Source: Alteromonadaceae bacterium Bs31 (GTDB lineage: Bacteria > Pseudomonadota > Gammaproteobacteria > Pseudomonadales > Cellvibrionaceae). Taken from it: DNA of 64,000 bases. The notes beneath the pieces are model-generated. The model was given only the letters and a program-made list of their open reading frames with translations. It was not told the origin of the DNA and made no database searches. The stretch spans positions 601,663-665,662 of the forward strand of contig FXAI01000001.1 in NCBI GenBank assembly GCA_900177435.1, written 5' to 3'. A program made the position numbers and the translations under genes. Below, piece after piece: positions 1 through 8,610 of this stretch; the stretch's first letter is position 1, and every line of letters begins with the position of its first letter.

Positions 1-60
1 TCTAATTCAGTCATACAAGCAAAAATGGCATTCGCTGCTTTTAAGGAAGCTGTTAAATGA
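1..60 (+). CDS. C-terminal end of an unidentified upstream protein (partial)
   Basis: The first 60 bases read open in frame 1 as 19 codons followed by TGA at 58-60. The last residues are FKEAVK. The stop overlaps the ATG of the next gene (ATGA, 57-60), so this is the end of a co-translated upstream gene. The visible tail is too short to name; given the pathway it could be a sugar kinase or dehydrogenase, but that is only a guess from context. Confidence 0.55.
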   Translation, partial: SNSVIQAKMAFAAFKEAVK

Positions 61-1373
61 AAGAAATAAAACCAGAATCTAGAGATCAGAAATTTAAATA
101 CCTCCACCCCGCAGATCAGATTGTGATGATTATGGAGCGTATTTATCGCTATGAAATGACCACCACTTCTGGTGGAAATCTTTCCGTGCGCGATGAAGAC
201 GGGGGTATATGGATTACTCCTGCAGGCGTCGACAAGGGGAGCCTCACTCGAAAGGATATCGTCTATATTCGCAAAGATGGTGAGCACGAAGGTGAACATA
301 GGCCCTCTTCGGAATACCCTTTTCATCTGGCGATTTACGAAGCTCGGCCGGATATCGATGCAGTCTTGCATGCACATCCGCCGGCGCTAGTATCATTTTC
401 CGCTGCTGGAAAAACACCGGATTTGCACATGTTGCCCAACACAAGGCACATTTGTGAGGCGGTGGATTTTGTTCCTTACGGTCTTCCGGGCAGCACTGAT
501 CTCGGGAGTAAAATCGCCTCGTCTTTCGGCGCTGGGTTTAATACAGTTTTGCTGGAGAATCACGGAGTTGTAACGGCTTCCCAAAATTTATTTGAGGCTT
601 TTAAACAGTTTGAGACTTTGGATTATTCCGCTCGTATTCAAGTAAAGGCACAAGTACTGGGTGGTTACAAGTGTATCAGCGCAGAACAAATGACTATTTA
701 CGATCAGAAATGTAACGACCTCCCAGAGTTTATTTCAGAAGCGCCAGTCAGCAAAGAGAAAGCCATTCGTCGCGAAATGGTGCATATGATGAGGCGTAGT
801 TACGACCAAGGCCTAATTACCAGCACCGACGGTACCTTTGCTGTTCGTTTAGATAAAGATTCTTTTTTAATATCCCCCTACGGCTATGACAGAAAATATC
901 TTTGTGAAGCGGATATCGTATTAGTAAAAAATGGCCATCGTCAGGCGGGAAAATATCCCAGCCGTTCCAGTCGCCTGGTGCTTGAATTGTTTCAGGCCCA
1001 TGACGAAGTAAATGCTTTTATTCTTGCCCACGCGCCAAATGTGATGGCCTTTAACGTATCGGGTAAAGAATTGAATTCACGCATTATACCTGAAGCGTAT
1101 ATATTGCTTCGCGACATTACTATTTTACCCATCGAAAGCCTAACCCAGGATCATCTACGCATTGTTAATCAGCTCTCCGCGAGCCAGCCGCTGGCAATGA
1201 TTCAGAATAACGGCATTTTGGTAACTGGCGAGAACTTGTTGCAGGCCTTCGACCGACTTGAGGTGGCTGAGTTTACCGCAAAAGCCATTCTTGGTGCTCA
1301 CCAGTTAGGGTGCGTGAAAGTTATGAACGATGAGGTGATCGAGGAGCTGGTTACAGCGTTTAAATTACCATAG
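57..1373 (+). CDS. Tandem class II aldolase/adducin-domain protein
   Basis: This 438-residue protein contains two consecutive class II aldolase/adducin domains, about residues 18-215 and 235-435. The first carries the family's functional signatures: SGGNLSVR (38-45) for phosphate binding, a Glu in SSEY (E86), the zinc pair HAH (105-107) and ENHG (167-170). In the second the equivalents read TDGTFAVR, AHAP and QNNG, so the zinc ligands and Glu look lost. Known class II aldolases split sugar 1-phosphates such as fuculose- or rhamnulose-1-phosphate into DHAP and an aldehyde. It starts at ATG 57 overlapping the upstream stop, and lies 78 bp before a GH42 gene in a rhamnose locus that has its own rhamnulose-phosphate aldolase. 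The substrate is therefore uncertain; the family call is firm. Confidence 0.85.
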   Translation: MKEIKPESRDQKFKYLHPADQIVMIMERIYRYEMTTTSGGNLSVRDEDGGIWITPAGVDKGSLTRKDIVYIRKDGEHEGEHRPSSEYPFHLAIYEARPDIDAVLHAHPPALVSFSAAGKTPDLHMLPNTRHICEAVDFVPYGLPGSTDLGSKIASSFGAGFNTVLLENHGVVTASQNLFEAFKQFETLDYSARIQVKAQVLGGYKCISAEQMTIYDQKCNDLPEFISEAPVSKEKAIRREMVHMMRRSYDQGLITSTDGTFAVRLDKDSFLISPYGYDRKYLCEADIVLVKNGHRQAGKYPSRSSRLVLELFQAHDEVNAFILAHAPNVMAFNVSGKELNSRIIPEAYILLRDITILPIESLTQDHLRIVNQLSASQPLAMIQNNGILVTGENLLQAFDRLEVAEFTAKAILGAHQLGCVKVMNDEVIEELVTAFKLP

Positions 1374-1422
1374 TTGTTAATATATTTTATTTTGTAACCC
1401 ATCTGTTCCGTAAAAAATAAAT

Positions 1423-1437
1423 AGTTAGATATAATTA
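1423..1437 (+). promoter_or_regulatory. Candidate locus operator (weak copy) before GH42
   Basis: AGTTAGATATAATTA lies 15 bp upstream of the GH42 start, just ahead of its AGGAAGGA ribosome-binding site. It resembles the sites at 3935-3949, 20383-20397 and 26086-26100. The site is inferred only from recurrence. Confidence 0.35.
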
Positions 1438-1451
1438 GGAAGGACTGTGAT

Positions 1452-3560
1452 ATGAGCTTAGATCGACGTCAACTTTTAAAACTGGGCGTAGCGGCAGGTA
1501 CACTTCCCCTGCCGGGGCTCTACGCTCAAGCATCTACTACGTTACCCTACCAATCAAAAAAGCTTTATCACGGGGTGTGTCTTTACCCGGAGTTGTGGCC
1601 GGAGGAGGATATAGATCGCGATATTGTTGAAATGAAGAAGCTGGGCATCAATGTTGTGCGCATGGGAGAGTTTATCTGGTCGACGGTAGAGCCAAAAGAG
1701 GGAAAAATTTCCTATGCCCTACTGGAACGGGTTATGGATAAATTGTATGCCGCCGGTATAGATGTGGTGCTATGCACCCCAACAGCAACCCCTCCCGTTT
1801 GGTTGACTCATAATCACCCGGAGCGACTTCATAAAAACGCAGAAGGTGAAATACTCATACACGGTGCACGCCAACATGCCAGTTATGAGCATCCGGCGGT
1901 TAGAAAGGCCTGTTTTCGTGTCATCAAGGTTTTGGCAAAAACCTTGGGTAAACACCCTTCGTTGATTGGCTGGCAGATTGATAATGAGATGAAGGCTCAT
2001 GTGGCAGAAGACTTTAGTGAAGCTGCCATTAAAAACTGGCACAAGTGGCTGGAAAAACGTTTTGGTTCTATTGATGCCCTAAATAAAGCCTGGGGTACCC
2101 ATATGTGGAGCCAGTACTACCAGCGGTTTGACCAGGTACCCGCGCCCCTAAAAACCCCCTTTATACACAACGCCTCCTTAAGTACTGCTTACAAAATGTT
2201 TTGTCGTGAAAGTGTCGCCGACTTTATGAAGCAGCAGAGCGATATCCTAAAAACGTATTCGGATAAACCCGTTACCCATAACGACAACCCCGCTTTTAAT
2301 ATTCATCATGAGCGCTCCATGCGTGCACAGGATTTCGCCTCCTATGATGTGTACGCAACCTCCGAACAGTGGGGCGCGCTTGTGTTTCGCTCAGACTTTT
2401 ATCGCGCTGCAATACCGGGCCGGCCATTTTGGCTTATGGAAACAAGTTCGGCTCACAACGGTTGGTTGGGCCACCATCAAGTCATGCACCCCAAGGGTTT
2501 CTTAACTGCGGAAGCGGCTGTTGTTTATTCACTGGGTGGCGAGGGTTTTTGTTACTGGTTGTGGCGACAACAGCGCACCGGCGCGGAGCTGCCTCATAGC
2601 GCTGTCATGAGTGCCTGGTATAAACCCGGTGTGGGTTACAGCGAAGTGCAGAAAGTTGGCAAGTTACGAGAGCGACTGGAACCACTGCTGATAGGCACAC
2701 AGGTGATTGCCCCTGAGATTGCCGTCACTTATTCAGACCATGCCCGTGCGATGGTGGAAACGGAGGGCTTTGACAAGCGAGAGGGCTTTCCCAGTCGATA
2801 TCGGGGAGTCATCGAACTTTGGCACAGTATTATTCGGGATGAGGGCTACCACCGGGAAGTGCGTTTCGAGGGCGCTGATTTGACGGGTCTTAAAGTGCTG
2901 TTTACTCCGGGCATGCCCTATGTGAGTGAAGAGTTTGCGCGACGGATTGTTGAGTTTGTCAACGCAGGAGGAACCTGGATCGCCGGCCCGGTGACTGGAA
3001 CACGAGGCCGTGAACACACCGTACCCACAGATGCCGGTTTAGGCTTGGTCGACTCCCTGGCGGGTGTGACCACTAACTTTATCGCGCCGCTAACAAAAAC
3101 CAAAACCAGCGGGCGGGCACTGGGTTTGTCTGTGCCCTTAAGCGGTTGGTGTGCGGCCATGACCCCGGACGAGGGTACCAAAAGTATTGGCGTGATCGAA
3201 AGTGGCGCATTGGCTGGTCAGTGCTTTATTTCCGAGCGCCAGTTGGGCGCAGGACGAGTTGTCATTTTGGGGGCACAGCCCCACGGGGACGAGGGGCTGC
3301 CGCTCATTAAAAAACTTGTCAACCACTATGCAGGGCTGGCAGGTGTGAAGCAGAGGTATAAGGCTTCGCCGGGCACTATTGTTTGCCCGAGGCTAAGGTC
3401 CGACGGCAGTGAAATGTGGATGGTTGTCAATATGGACGGCAAAGGAGGCGAGCTCAGCTTGCCTGCCGGAGTGAGTGACGCCGAAACAGGGGAGGCGGTG
3501 AGTAATACTCTAAATATCCCCTCATACCAATGGCGAGCGTTGATCCTGAGAGGTGCTTAA
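1452..3560 (+). CDS. GH42 beta-galactosidase, Tat-exported
   Basis: This 702-residue glycoside hydrolase family 42 enzyme is predicted to release terminal beta-galactose, for example from RG-I galactan side chains. The N-terminus DRRQLLKLG followed by a hydrophobic stretch to AQA is a Tat-type signal peptide, so it should work in the periplasm. The catalytic TIM barrel spans about 36-420: the acid/base Glu is in WQIDNE (E179) and the nucleophile in WLMET (E330). A trimerisation-type domain follows (about 430-630), then a small C-terminal domain. The start is ATG 1452 behind AGGAAGGA. Its stop overlaps the ATG of the mutarotase gene by one base, so the two are translationally coupled. B. subtilis YesZ, in the yes RG-I cluster, is also GH42. 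The family call is secure; the exact linkage is inferred. Confidence 0.93.
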   Translation: MSLDRRQLLKLGVAAGTLPLPGLYAQASTTLPYQSKKLYHGVCLYPELWPEEDIDRDIVEMKKLGINVVRMGEFIWSTVEPKEGKISYALLERVMDKLYAAGIDVVLCTPTATPPVWLTHNHPERLHKNAEGEILIHGARQHASYEHPAVRKACFRVIKVLAKTLGKHPSLIGWQIDNEMKAHVAEDFSEAAIKNWHKWLEKRFGSIDALNKAWGTHMWSQYYQRFDQVPAPLKTPFIHNASLSTAYKMFCRESVADFMKQQSDILKTYSDKPVTHNDNPAFNIHHERSMRAQDFASYDVYATSEQWGALVFRSDFYRAAIPGRPFWLMETSSAHNGWLGHHQVMHPKGFLTAEAAVVYSLGGEGFCYWLWRQQRTGAELPHSAVMSAWYKPGVGYSEVQKVGKLRERLEPLLIGTQVIAPEIAVTYSDHARAMVETEGFDKREGFPSRYRGVIELWHSIIRDEGYHREVRFEGADLTGLKVLFTPGMPYVSEEFARRIVEFVNAGGTWIAGPVTGTRGREHTVPTDAGLGLVDSLAGVTTNFIAPLTKTKTSGRALGLSVPLSGWCAAMTPDEGTKSIGVIESGALAGQCFISERQLGAGRVVILGAQPHGDEGLPLIKKLVNHYAGLAGVKQRYKASPGTIVCPRLRSDGSEMWMVVNMDGKGGELSLPAGVSDAETGEAVSNTLNIPSYQWRALILRGA

Positions 3561-3874
3561 TGGAAAAAATTGCGTTCACGATGCAGCTGAACCCAGGCTG
3601 TCAAGAAGAGTATAAAAAGCGACATGATTATATTTGGCCTCAGTTATTGCTCGAGTTAAAGGGCGCAGGTATTCGAGATTATTCGATTTTTCTCGACGAA
3701 GGCAGCTGGACCCTGTTTGGCGTGCTCTGGCGGGTTGATGAGCACGGCATGAATGAGCTACCTGAAAAAGCCATTATGAAGAAGTGGTGGGCCCACATGG
3801 CAGACATTATGGTAACCAACCCAAATAAAAGCCCTGTGGTCAATTCCTTAAAGCCTGTATTTCATATGGATTGA
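3560..3874 (+). CDS. rhaM: L-rhamnose mutarotase
   Basis: This 104-residue protein is of the RhaM/YiiL family, which interconverts alpha and beta anomers of L-rhamnose ahead of the isomerase. Visible family signatures are RHDYIWPQL (the active-site His), YSIFLD, the WW pair with MADIM, and the C-terminal PVFHMD. An upstream in-frame ATG at 3530 exists, but ATG 3560 gives the family's normal length and overlaps the GH42 stop by one base, so that start is chosen. It acts in the cytoplasm at the first step of rhamnose catabolism. The coupling to a galactosidase suggests joint expression during RG-I side-chain and backbone use. Confidence 0.95.
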   Translation: MEKIAFTMQLNPGCQEEYKKRHDYIWPQLLLELKGAGIRDYSIFLDEGSWTLFGVLWRVDEHGMNELPEKAIMKKWWAHMADIMVTNPNKSPVVNSLKPVFHMD

Positions 3875-3934
3875 TCTCTTTGGCATTGTATTAGCGCCGT
3901 TTTTAATGGTTTGATCGATTGCCTGACTGGATTT

Positions 3935-3949
3935 GATTGGATATAATTG
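3935..3949 (+). promoter_or_regulatory. Candidate locus operator before the rhamnulose-P aldolase gene
   Basis: GATTGGATATAATTG lies 71 bp upstream of the likely aldolase start. It matches GATTAGATATGATTG before the GH105 gene and GATGGAATATGATTC before the PL11 gene at most positions. Recurrence in several promoters of one pathway suggests a common regulator; which protein binds is unknown. Confidence 0.45.
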
Positions 3950-4020
3950 AACATGATCGTTTGTATTCGCTTTTTGCAACTTTTGCATGAAGTGTGGTTA
4001 AGAATAAAGGTGTATATGTT

Positions 4021-6120
4021 ATGGGAAATATGTTGGCAAACCTTTGGGATGATGAATACGCAGCGGCACTGACTGAGTCTGAGTTGTTGAAATATCGCTC
4101 GAACCTTTTAGGCTCAGATTTGCGTATTACCAACTATGGTGGCGGTAATACATCTGCCAAAATTATGGAAACAGACCCGCTTAGCGGAACCCAGGAAGAA
4201 GTATTGTGGGTAAAAGGCTCTGGCGGTGACCTGGGTTCAATTCAGATGAGCGGCTTTTCTACACTTTACTTAAAGAAATTGCACCAGCTGAAAGAGCTTT
4301 ATCGTGGCTTAGAGCATGAAGACGAGATGGTGGCCTACCTGCCCCATTGCACTTTCGACTTAAACCCACGTGCTGCAAGTATCGATACCCCTTTGCACGC
4401 TTATATTCCGCACACTCATGTGGACCATCTGCACCCAGACTCGGTTATTGCTATTGCCTGTACAGTCAACAGCCATGCACTTACCGAGCAAATATTTGGT
4501 GGGGAAATAGGCTGGTTGCCCTGGCAGCGCCCGGGCTTCGACCTAGGCCTGAAGTTGGAAAAAATGGCCGTTGAAAGCCCTCATTTAAGCGGTATTGTTC
4601 TACAGGGGCATGGCTTGTTTACTTGGGCTAAGTCTTCTAAAGACTGCTATTTGAAGTCGCTGGAGATTATTCAAAAATGTGCCGACTGGCTCGAGAAGAA
4701 CAATACCTCAGAAGCCTTTAGCGGAGCCAAATACGATAATCCTCTCGACGCTCAGCAACGCCTGGCTGTTGCAGCGAAATTGATGCCCTTGATTCGCGGT
4801 AAAATCACTAACGAGCAGTTTAAAGTAGGGCATTTTAACGACTCCCCGGAAATCCTTCAGTTTGTTAATTCTAAAGACTTGGAGCCACTGGCGGCTTTAG
4901 GCACTTCCTGCCCGGACCACTTTTTAAGAACAAAAATTGCTCCACTGGTTGTTAATTTTGATCCCGCACAATCAGAAATTACGCAGGCATTATCCAGCTG
5001 CGAAGCCACGCTGGATGAACAATTAAACAGCTATCGTGACAATTACAGCGCCTACTATGAGCGCTGTAAGCGCGATAACAGCCCTCCCATTCGTGACCAG
5101 AACGCAGTGGTATATCTTATTCCCGGAGTTGGCATGCTAACTTTCGCCAAAGACAAAGCCACTGCGCGAATTGCGGGAGAATTTTACATCAACGCCATTA
5201 ATGTAATGCGTGAAGCGGCGGGCGTGGACTCATATGTGGGTTTGGATCAGCAAGAGGCTTTCGATATTGAGTATTGGTTGTTGGAAGAGGCAAAGTTGCA
5301 GCGAATGCCAAAACCAAAATCGCTTGCCGGCCGGGTTGCCTTTATTACGGGTGGCGCTGGCGGTATCGGAAAAGCTACCGCTATACGCCTGGCTTCCGAA
5401 GGTGCATGTGTGTGTCTTGCGGATATTGATCAGTCTGCACTCTCGGAAAGCCTCGCAGATTTGCAGCAGGCCTTTGGAAAAGACGTAGTACGCAGTGCCT
5501 ATTGCGATGTTACCCAGGAAAATAGTGTGGTAGACGCTCTAAAGCGTTGTGCCGTCGAATTTGGTGGTGTGGATATTGTAGTTGCCAATGCGGGAATCGC
5601 CAGCTCGGCACCGCTGGACGAAACAGACTTAAGTTTGTGGAACCGCAACATGGATATCCTTTCTACCGGTTATTTCCTCACCTTGCGTGAAGCGTTCAAA
5701 ATACTTAAACAGCAAAATACGGGTGGCAGTATGGTTGTTGTTGCCAGTAAAAACGGCTTGGTGGCTTCGCCCAATGCCTCTGCCTATTGTGTGGCCAAGG
5801 CCGCAGAAGTTCAATTGAGCCGCGCCGTTGCATTAGAGGGCGCTCCTATTGGTGTTCGCTGTAATGTGGTAAATCCGGACGCGGTTTTGAAGGGCTCTAA
5901 AATATGGACCGGCAAATGGCGGGATGAGCGAGCTGCGGCCTACAATACAGATGGCCAAGGCTTGGAAGACCACTACCGCAATCGCAGTTTGTTAAAGCGC
6001 AGTGTATTACCAGAAGATGTGGCAGAAGCTATCTGCTTCTTCGCGTCCGATAAAACAGCTAAAAGCACCGGTAACATTATCAATGTGGATGCTGGCAATG
6101 CCTCCAGCTTTACCCGCTAA
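4021..6120 (+). CDS. Bifunctional rhamnulose-1-phosphate aldolase / short-chain dehydrogenase
   Basis: This 699-residue fusion enzyme's N-terminal class II aldolase half (about 25-420) should cleave L-rhamnulose-1-phosphate to DHAP and L-lactaldehyde. The C-terminal SDR half (about 435-699) should oxidise lactaldehyde to lactate. Aldolase signatures are YGGGNTS, HTHVDHLH and LQGHG. The SDR shows TGGAGGIG near residue 443 for NAD binding, NAG, and catalytic YCVAK near 589. The frame is open from GTG 3994, but ATG 4021 is preferred because AAAGGTG lies about 10 bp before it. This is the known two-domain form found in many bacteria that lack separate RhaD and aldehyde dehydrogenase. It is followed by a 242-bp gap and then the isomerase. 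An operator-like motif lies upstream. Function is assigned with high confidence from both domains and context. Confidence 0.93.
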   Translation: MGNMLANLWDDEYAAALTESELLKYRSNLLGSDLRITNYGGGNTSAKIMETDPLSGTQEEVLWVKGSGGDLGSIQMSGFSTLYLKKLHQLKELYRGLEHEDEMVAYLPHCTFDLNPRAASIDTPLHAYIPHTHVDHLHPDSVIAIACTVNSHALTEQIFGGEIGWLPWQRPGFDLGLKLEKMAVESPHLSGIVLQGHGLFTWAKSSKDCYLKSLEIIQKCADWLEKNNTSEAFSGAKYDNPLDAQQRLAVAAKLMPLIRGKITNEQFKVGHFNDSPEILQFVNSKDLEPLAALGTSCPDHFLRTKIAPLVVNFDPAQSEITQALSSCEATLDEQLNSYRDNYSAYYERCKRDNSPPIRDQNAVVYLIPGVGMLTFAKDKATARIAGEFYINAINVMREAAGVDSYVGLDQQEAFDIEYWLLEEAKLQRMPKPKSLAGRVAFITGGAGGIGKATAIRLASEGACVCLADIDQSALSESLADLQQAFGKDVVRSAYCDVTQENSVVDALKRCAVEFGGVDIVVANAGIASSAPLDETDLSLWNRNMDILSTGYFLTLREAFKILKQQNTGGSMVVVASKNGLVASPNASAYCVAKAAEVQLSRAVALEGAPIGVRCNVVNPDAVLKGSKIWTGKWRDERAAAYNTDGQGLEDHYRNRSLLKRSVLPEDVAEAICFFASDKTAKSTGNIINVDAGNASSFTR

Positions 6121-6142
6121 AACTGTGTTATGTGGCAGCTGC

Positions 6143-6219
6143 AAATACGTATAGGGTTTTGCTGCCTGTACGTATTTACGCAATAGCCGCAGTGGCCTGC
6201 GGGCTATGAAATTTTTTAA
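6143..6219 (+). promoter_or_regulatory. Two inverted repeats in the leader between aldolase and isomerase genes
   Basis: AAATACGTA (6143-6151) pairs with TACGTATTT (6169-6177). A second near-perfect pair, ATAGCCGCA and TGCGGGCTAT, follows within about 40 bp. Neither is followed by a U-tract, so they do not look like simple terminators. They could be an RNA processing or stability structure or a protein site in the 242-bp gap before rhamnose isomerase. Confidence 0.35.
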
Positions 6220-6362
6220 ATTTACGGGTAGCGCCCTCACGCACAGCGAAGAAATAGAATTGTTTGCAGCCCCTTCATAAATCGTGCAGATAAATAATTC
6301 CGGTACCAGGCAAAAGGCGTGCAAGCCGTAACCAAAATTAAAATAGTAACAGGGTTAAAATA

Positions 6363-7655
6363 ATGGGCTATAAAATTACAGCAGAATTTGTTTCGGAACA
6401 TAACGAGCAATACCTTCCAGTGTTAAAGCGTGAATATGAGGGTTTAGCTGAAAAATTAATAAACCAGGGTATTTCTATCGCAGAAATTACCAGCAAAGCC
6501 AGACAATTTCAGGTGGCTGTGCCTACCTGGGGTGTTGGTACCGGTGGCACTCGCTTTGCGCGCTTTCCAAACCCCGGTGAGCCTCGCAATATTTTTGAAA
6601 AACTTGACGATTGCAGCGTAATAAATCAATTGGTGCGCAGCACAGGAAAAGTTTCTCCACATTTTCCATGGGACAAAGTCAGCGACCCTGGTGAGCTGAA
6701 GCAACACGCAAACAGTCTGGGTTTGGGCTTTGACACCGTTAACTCCAATACCTTTCAGGATCAAGCTAACCAAGAGCACTCCTATAAGTACGGCAGTTTA
6801 AGTCACACTAGTGAGGCCACCCGTGATCAAGCGGTAGCGCACAACATAGAGTGTATCGAGCTGGGGCAAAAACTGGACGCAGCGGGAATAACAGTGTGGG
6901 TTGGCGATGGTTCTAACTTCCCAGGGCAGCAACATTTTCAACATTCCCTGGAACGTTACCTCGATAGTATGAAAAAAATCTATGCGGCCTTGCCTGATGA
7001 TTGGCAAATGTTAATCGAGCACAAAATGTTTGAGCCAGCTTTTTATTCTACCGTGATTCAGGACTGGGGAACCAATGTACTCTGTGCAATGGAGCTGGGA
7101 GAAAAGGCACGATCTTTGGTGGACTTGGGACACCATGCGCCTAATGTGAATATTGAAATGATTGTGGCCCGATTAATTCAGTTTAAAAAGTTGGCGGGTT
7201 TCCATTTTAATGACAGTAAGTACGGTGACGATGATCTCGACAGCGCTAGTATTCATCCCTACCAACAATTTCTTATTTTCAACGAATTGGTGGACGCTGA
7301 ATACCGTAAACAGGATGGCTTCAGCCCCACCTATATGCTGGATCAGTCACACAATGTCACTGACCCTATTGAAAGCCTGATGAACTCGGCCATCGAAGTT
7401 CAGCGCAGTTATGTGCAGGCCTTATTGGTCGATCGCGAGGCTCTCTATGCCTACCAGGAAAGTAACGATGCCTTGATGGCAAGTAACACTTTAAAGGCAG
7501 CCTTCAATACTGATGTTTCCAGTATTCTGGCTATGGCGCGCGCTGACAATGGGGGGGCTATCTCGCCTATCGAGGCCTTCCGGGATTCTCACTATCGCAG
7601 CGAGGCAGCAAAAGCGCGGCCAGCTAGTGGGCAGAGTGGATCGGGAATTGTTTAG
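6363..7655 (+). CDS. rhaI: L-rhamnose isomerase (Pseudomonas stutzeri / RhaI type)
   Basis: This 430-residue sugar isomerase should convert L-rhamnose to L-rhamnulose in the cytoplasm. It matches the RhaI/P. stutzeri L-rhamnose isomerase group rather than E. coli RhaA. Signatures are VPTWGVGTGGTRFARFP near the N-terminus, WVGDGSNFPGQ in the middle of the barrel, and HFNDSKYGDDD, which supplies metal ligands. The length is normal for the group. Start ATG 6363 is the first methionine of the typical MxYKI N-terminus. A strong terminator (7704-7738) closes the transcript. With the mutarotase and aldolase/dehydrogenase it forms a rhamnose pathway that lacks only the kinase in this window. Confidence 0.95.
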   Translation: MGYKITAEFVSEHNEQYLPVLKREYEGLAEKLINQGISIAEITSKARQFQVAVPTWGVGTGGTRFARFPNPGEPRNIFEKLDDCSVINQLVRSTGKVSPHFPWDKVSDPGELKQHANSLGLGFDTVNSNTFQDQANQEHSYKYGSLSHTSEATRDQAVAHNIECIELGQKLDAAGITVWVGDGSNFPGQQHFQHSLERYLDSMKKIYAALPDDWQMLIEHKMFEPAFYSTVIQDWGTNVLCAMELGEKARSLVDLGHHAPNVNIEMIVARLIQFKKLAGFHFNDSKYGDDDLDSASIHPYQQFLIFNELVDAEYRKQDGFSPTYMLDQSHNVTDPIESLMNSAIEVQRSYVQALLVDREALYAYQESNDALMASNTLKAAFNTDVSSILAMARADNGGAISPIEAFRDSHYRSEAAKARPASGQSGSGIV

Positions 7656-7703
7656 TCTAGGGTCAAATAGGAAAGAGCGAGGAATTGTATTCTAGTATTA
7701 ATT

Positions 7704-7738
7704 GTCGCCTGAGCTTGCAAACTCAGGCGACTTTTTTT
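7704..7738 (+). terminator. Rho-independent terminator after rhamnose isomerase
   Basis: GTCGCCTGAG (7704-7713) pairs perfectly with CTCAGGCGAC (7722-7731) over an 8-nt loop and is followed by seven T. It sits between the converging isomerase (+) and DeoR (-) genes. Confidence 0.9.
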
Positions 7739-7755
7739 ATGCGAGTTAGGACAGT

Positions 7756-8532
7756 TTAAGCAATCAGTACCTCTACGCCATGATCCCTCAGTTCCTGCAG
7801 TACCTTTTCGTCCGCTTCGTCATCGGTAATTAAAATATCCACCTGCTCAGCAGGGCACAGGATAAAATTGCCCCGGCGGCCGATCTTGGAGCTATCTGCC
7901 ATAACAATTAACTGTTCTGCTTGTTTACGCATTTTTTGTTCGGCGCGAATCAAGAGGGGGTCAGACTCGGTTACGCCCAGTTCAGTGATCCCCTGGGTGC
8001 CCATAAACATTTTATTGCTATGGTAATACTGAATAGTGTCTTGTTCGAAGGAACTCAAGACAATACCCTGGTCACGATATATCTCTCCGCCAGGCAGGGT
8101 AATTTGGTTGTCTCCGTGCTCTGCGATATAGTGCGCCAGTTTAAATGAATTGGTGAGAACACTTAAATTTCGTTTTATTAGAAACTCGCCCATCATGAAG
8201 GTTGTTGTACCACCGTTGACGATAATGGGCTCACCGTCGTTACAAATACTTACTGCTTTTTCCGCAATACGCCGCTTTTTATCGCCGTGCATGCCATGGT
8301 TGGATGCAAAAGTGCTTGCGGAAAGTGCACGCTGCTTTATTCCGCTATCGTTACTGACAGACTCAGCACCTCCGCGAATTTTTTTCAGCTTGTTCAGTTC
8401 GTAGAGTTTGTTGATGTCCCTGCGGATAGTCGCCTCAGAAGTATTTAACTCGGCGGAAAGATGGTTAACACTCGCAAAACGAGCTTTTTCAACCAGGTCG
8501 ACTATCAGTTGATGGCGCTGTTTTTCTAACAT
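7756..8532 (-). CDS. DeoR-family transcriptional regulator of the rhamnose genes
   Basis: This 258-residue DeoR/GlpR-type repressor has an N-terminal winged helix-turn-helix (about 6-58) with recognition region LNTSEATIRRDINKL, then the sugar-phosphate sensor domain with VNGGTTTF and MADSSKIGRRG. Members of this family usually bind a phosphorylated sugar and release the operator. DeoR-type regulators are known for rhamnose regulons in proteobacteria. It starts at ATG 8532 with GGGAAGAAG upstream and converges with rhamnose isomerase. The 78-bp gap before it contains TGATCGGATGGTATATCA (8585-8602), a possible autoregulatory site. That it controls this rhamnose locus is inferred from position. 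Confidence 0.88.
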   Translation of the reverse strand: MLEKQRHQLIVDLVEKARFASVNHLSAELNTSEATIRRDINKLYELNKLKKIRGGAESVSNDSGIKQRALSASTFASNHGMHGDKKRRIAEKAVSICNDGEPIIVNGGTTTFMMGEFLIKRNLSVLTNSFKLAHYIAEHGDNQITLPGGEIYRDQGIVLSSFEQDTIQYYHSNKMFMGTQGITELGVTESDPLLIRAEQKMRKQAEQLIVMADSSKIGRRGNFILCPAEQVDILITDDEADEKVLQELRDHGVEVLIA

Positions 8533-8584
8533 AATGTCTTTACTTCTTCCCTTTTGATTAAAAGTATTTAGAACTGAAAGATTC

Positions 8585-8602
8585 TGATCGGATGGTATAT
8601 CA
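8585..8602 (-). promoter_or_regulatory. Candidate operator in the DeoR promoter
   Basis: TGATCGGATGGTATATCA begins with TGAT and ends with ATCA. It shares the GATsGnATAT core with the sites at 9402 and 26086. It lies about 53 bp upstream of the DeoR start, in the right place for autoregulation. Assignment is by similarity only. Confidence 0.35.
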
Positions 8603-8610
8603 AAAAAACC

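Noticed and set aside
3530-3559. Longer N-terminus for the rhamnose mutarotase
   Set aside because: The extension is encoded inside the end of GH42, has no ribosome-binding site and is absent in the family.
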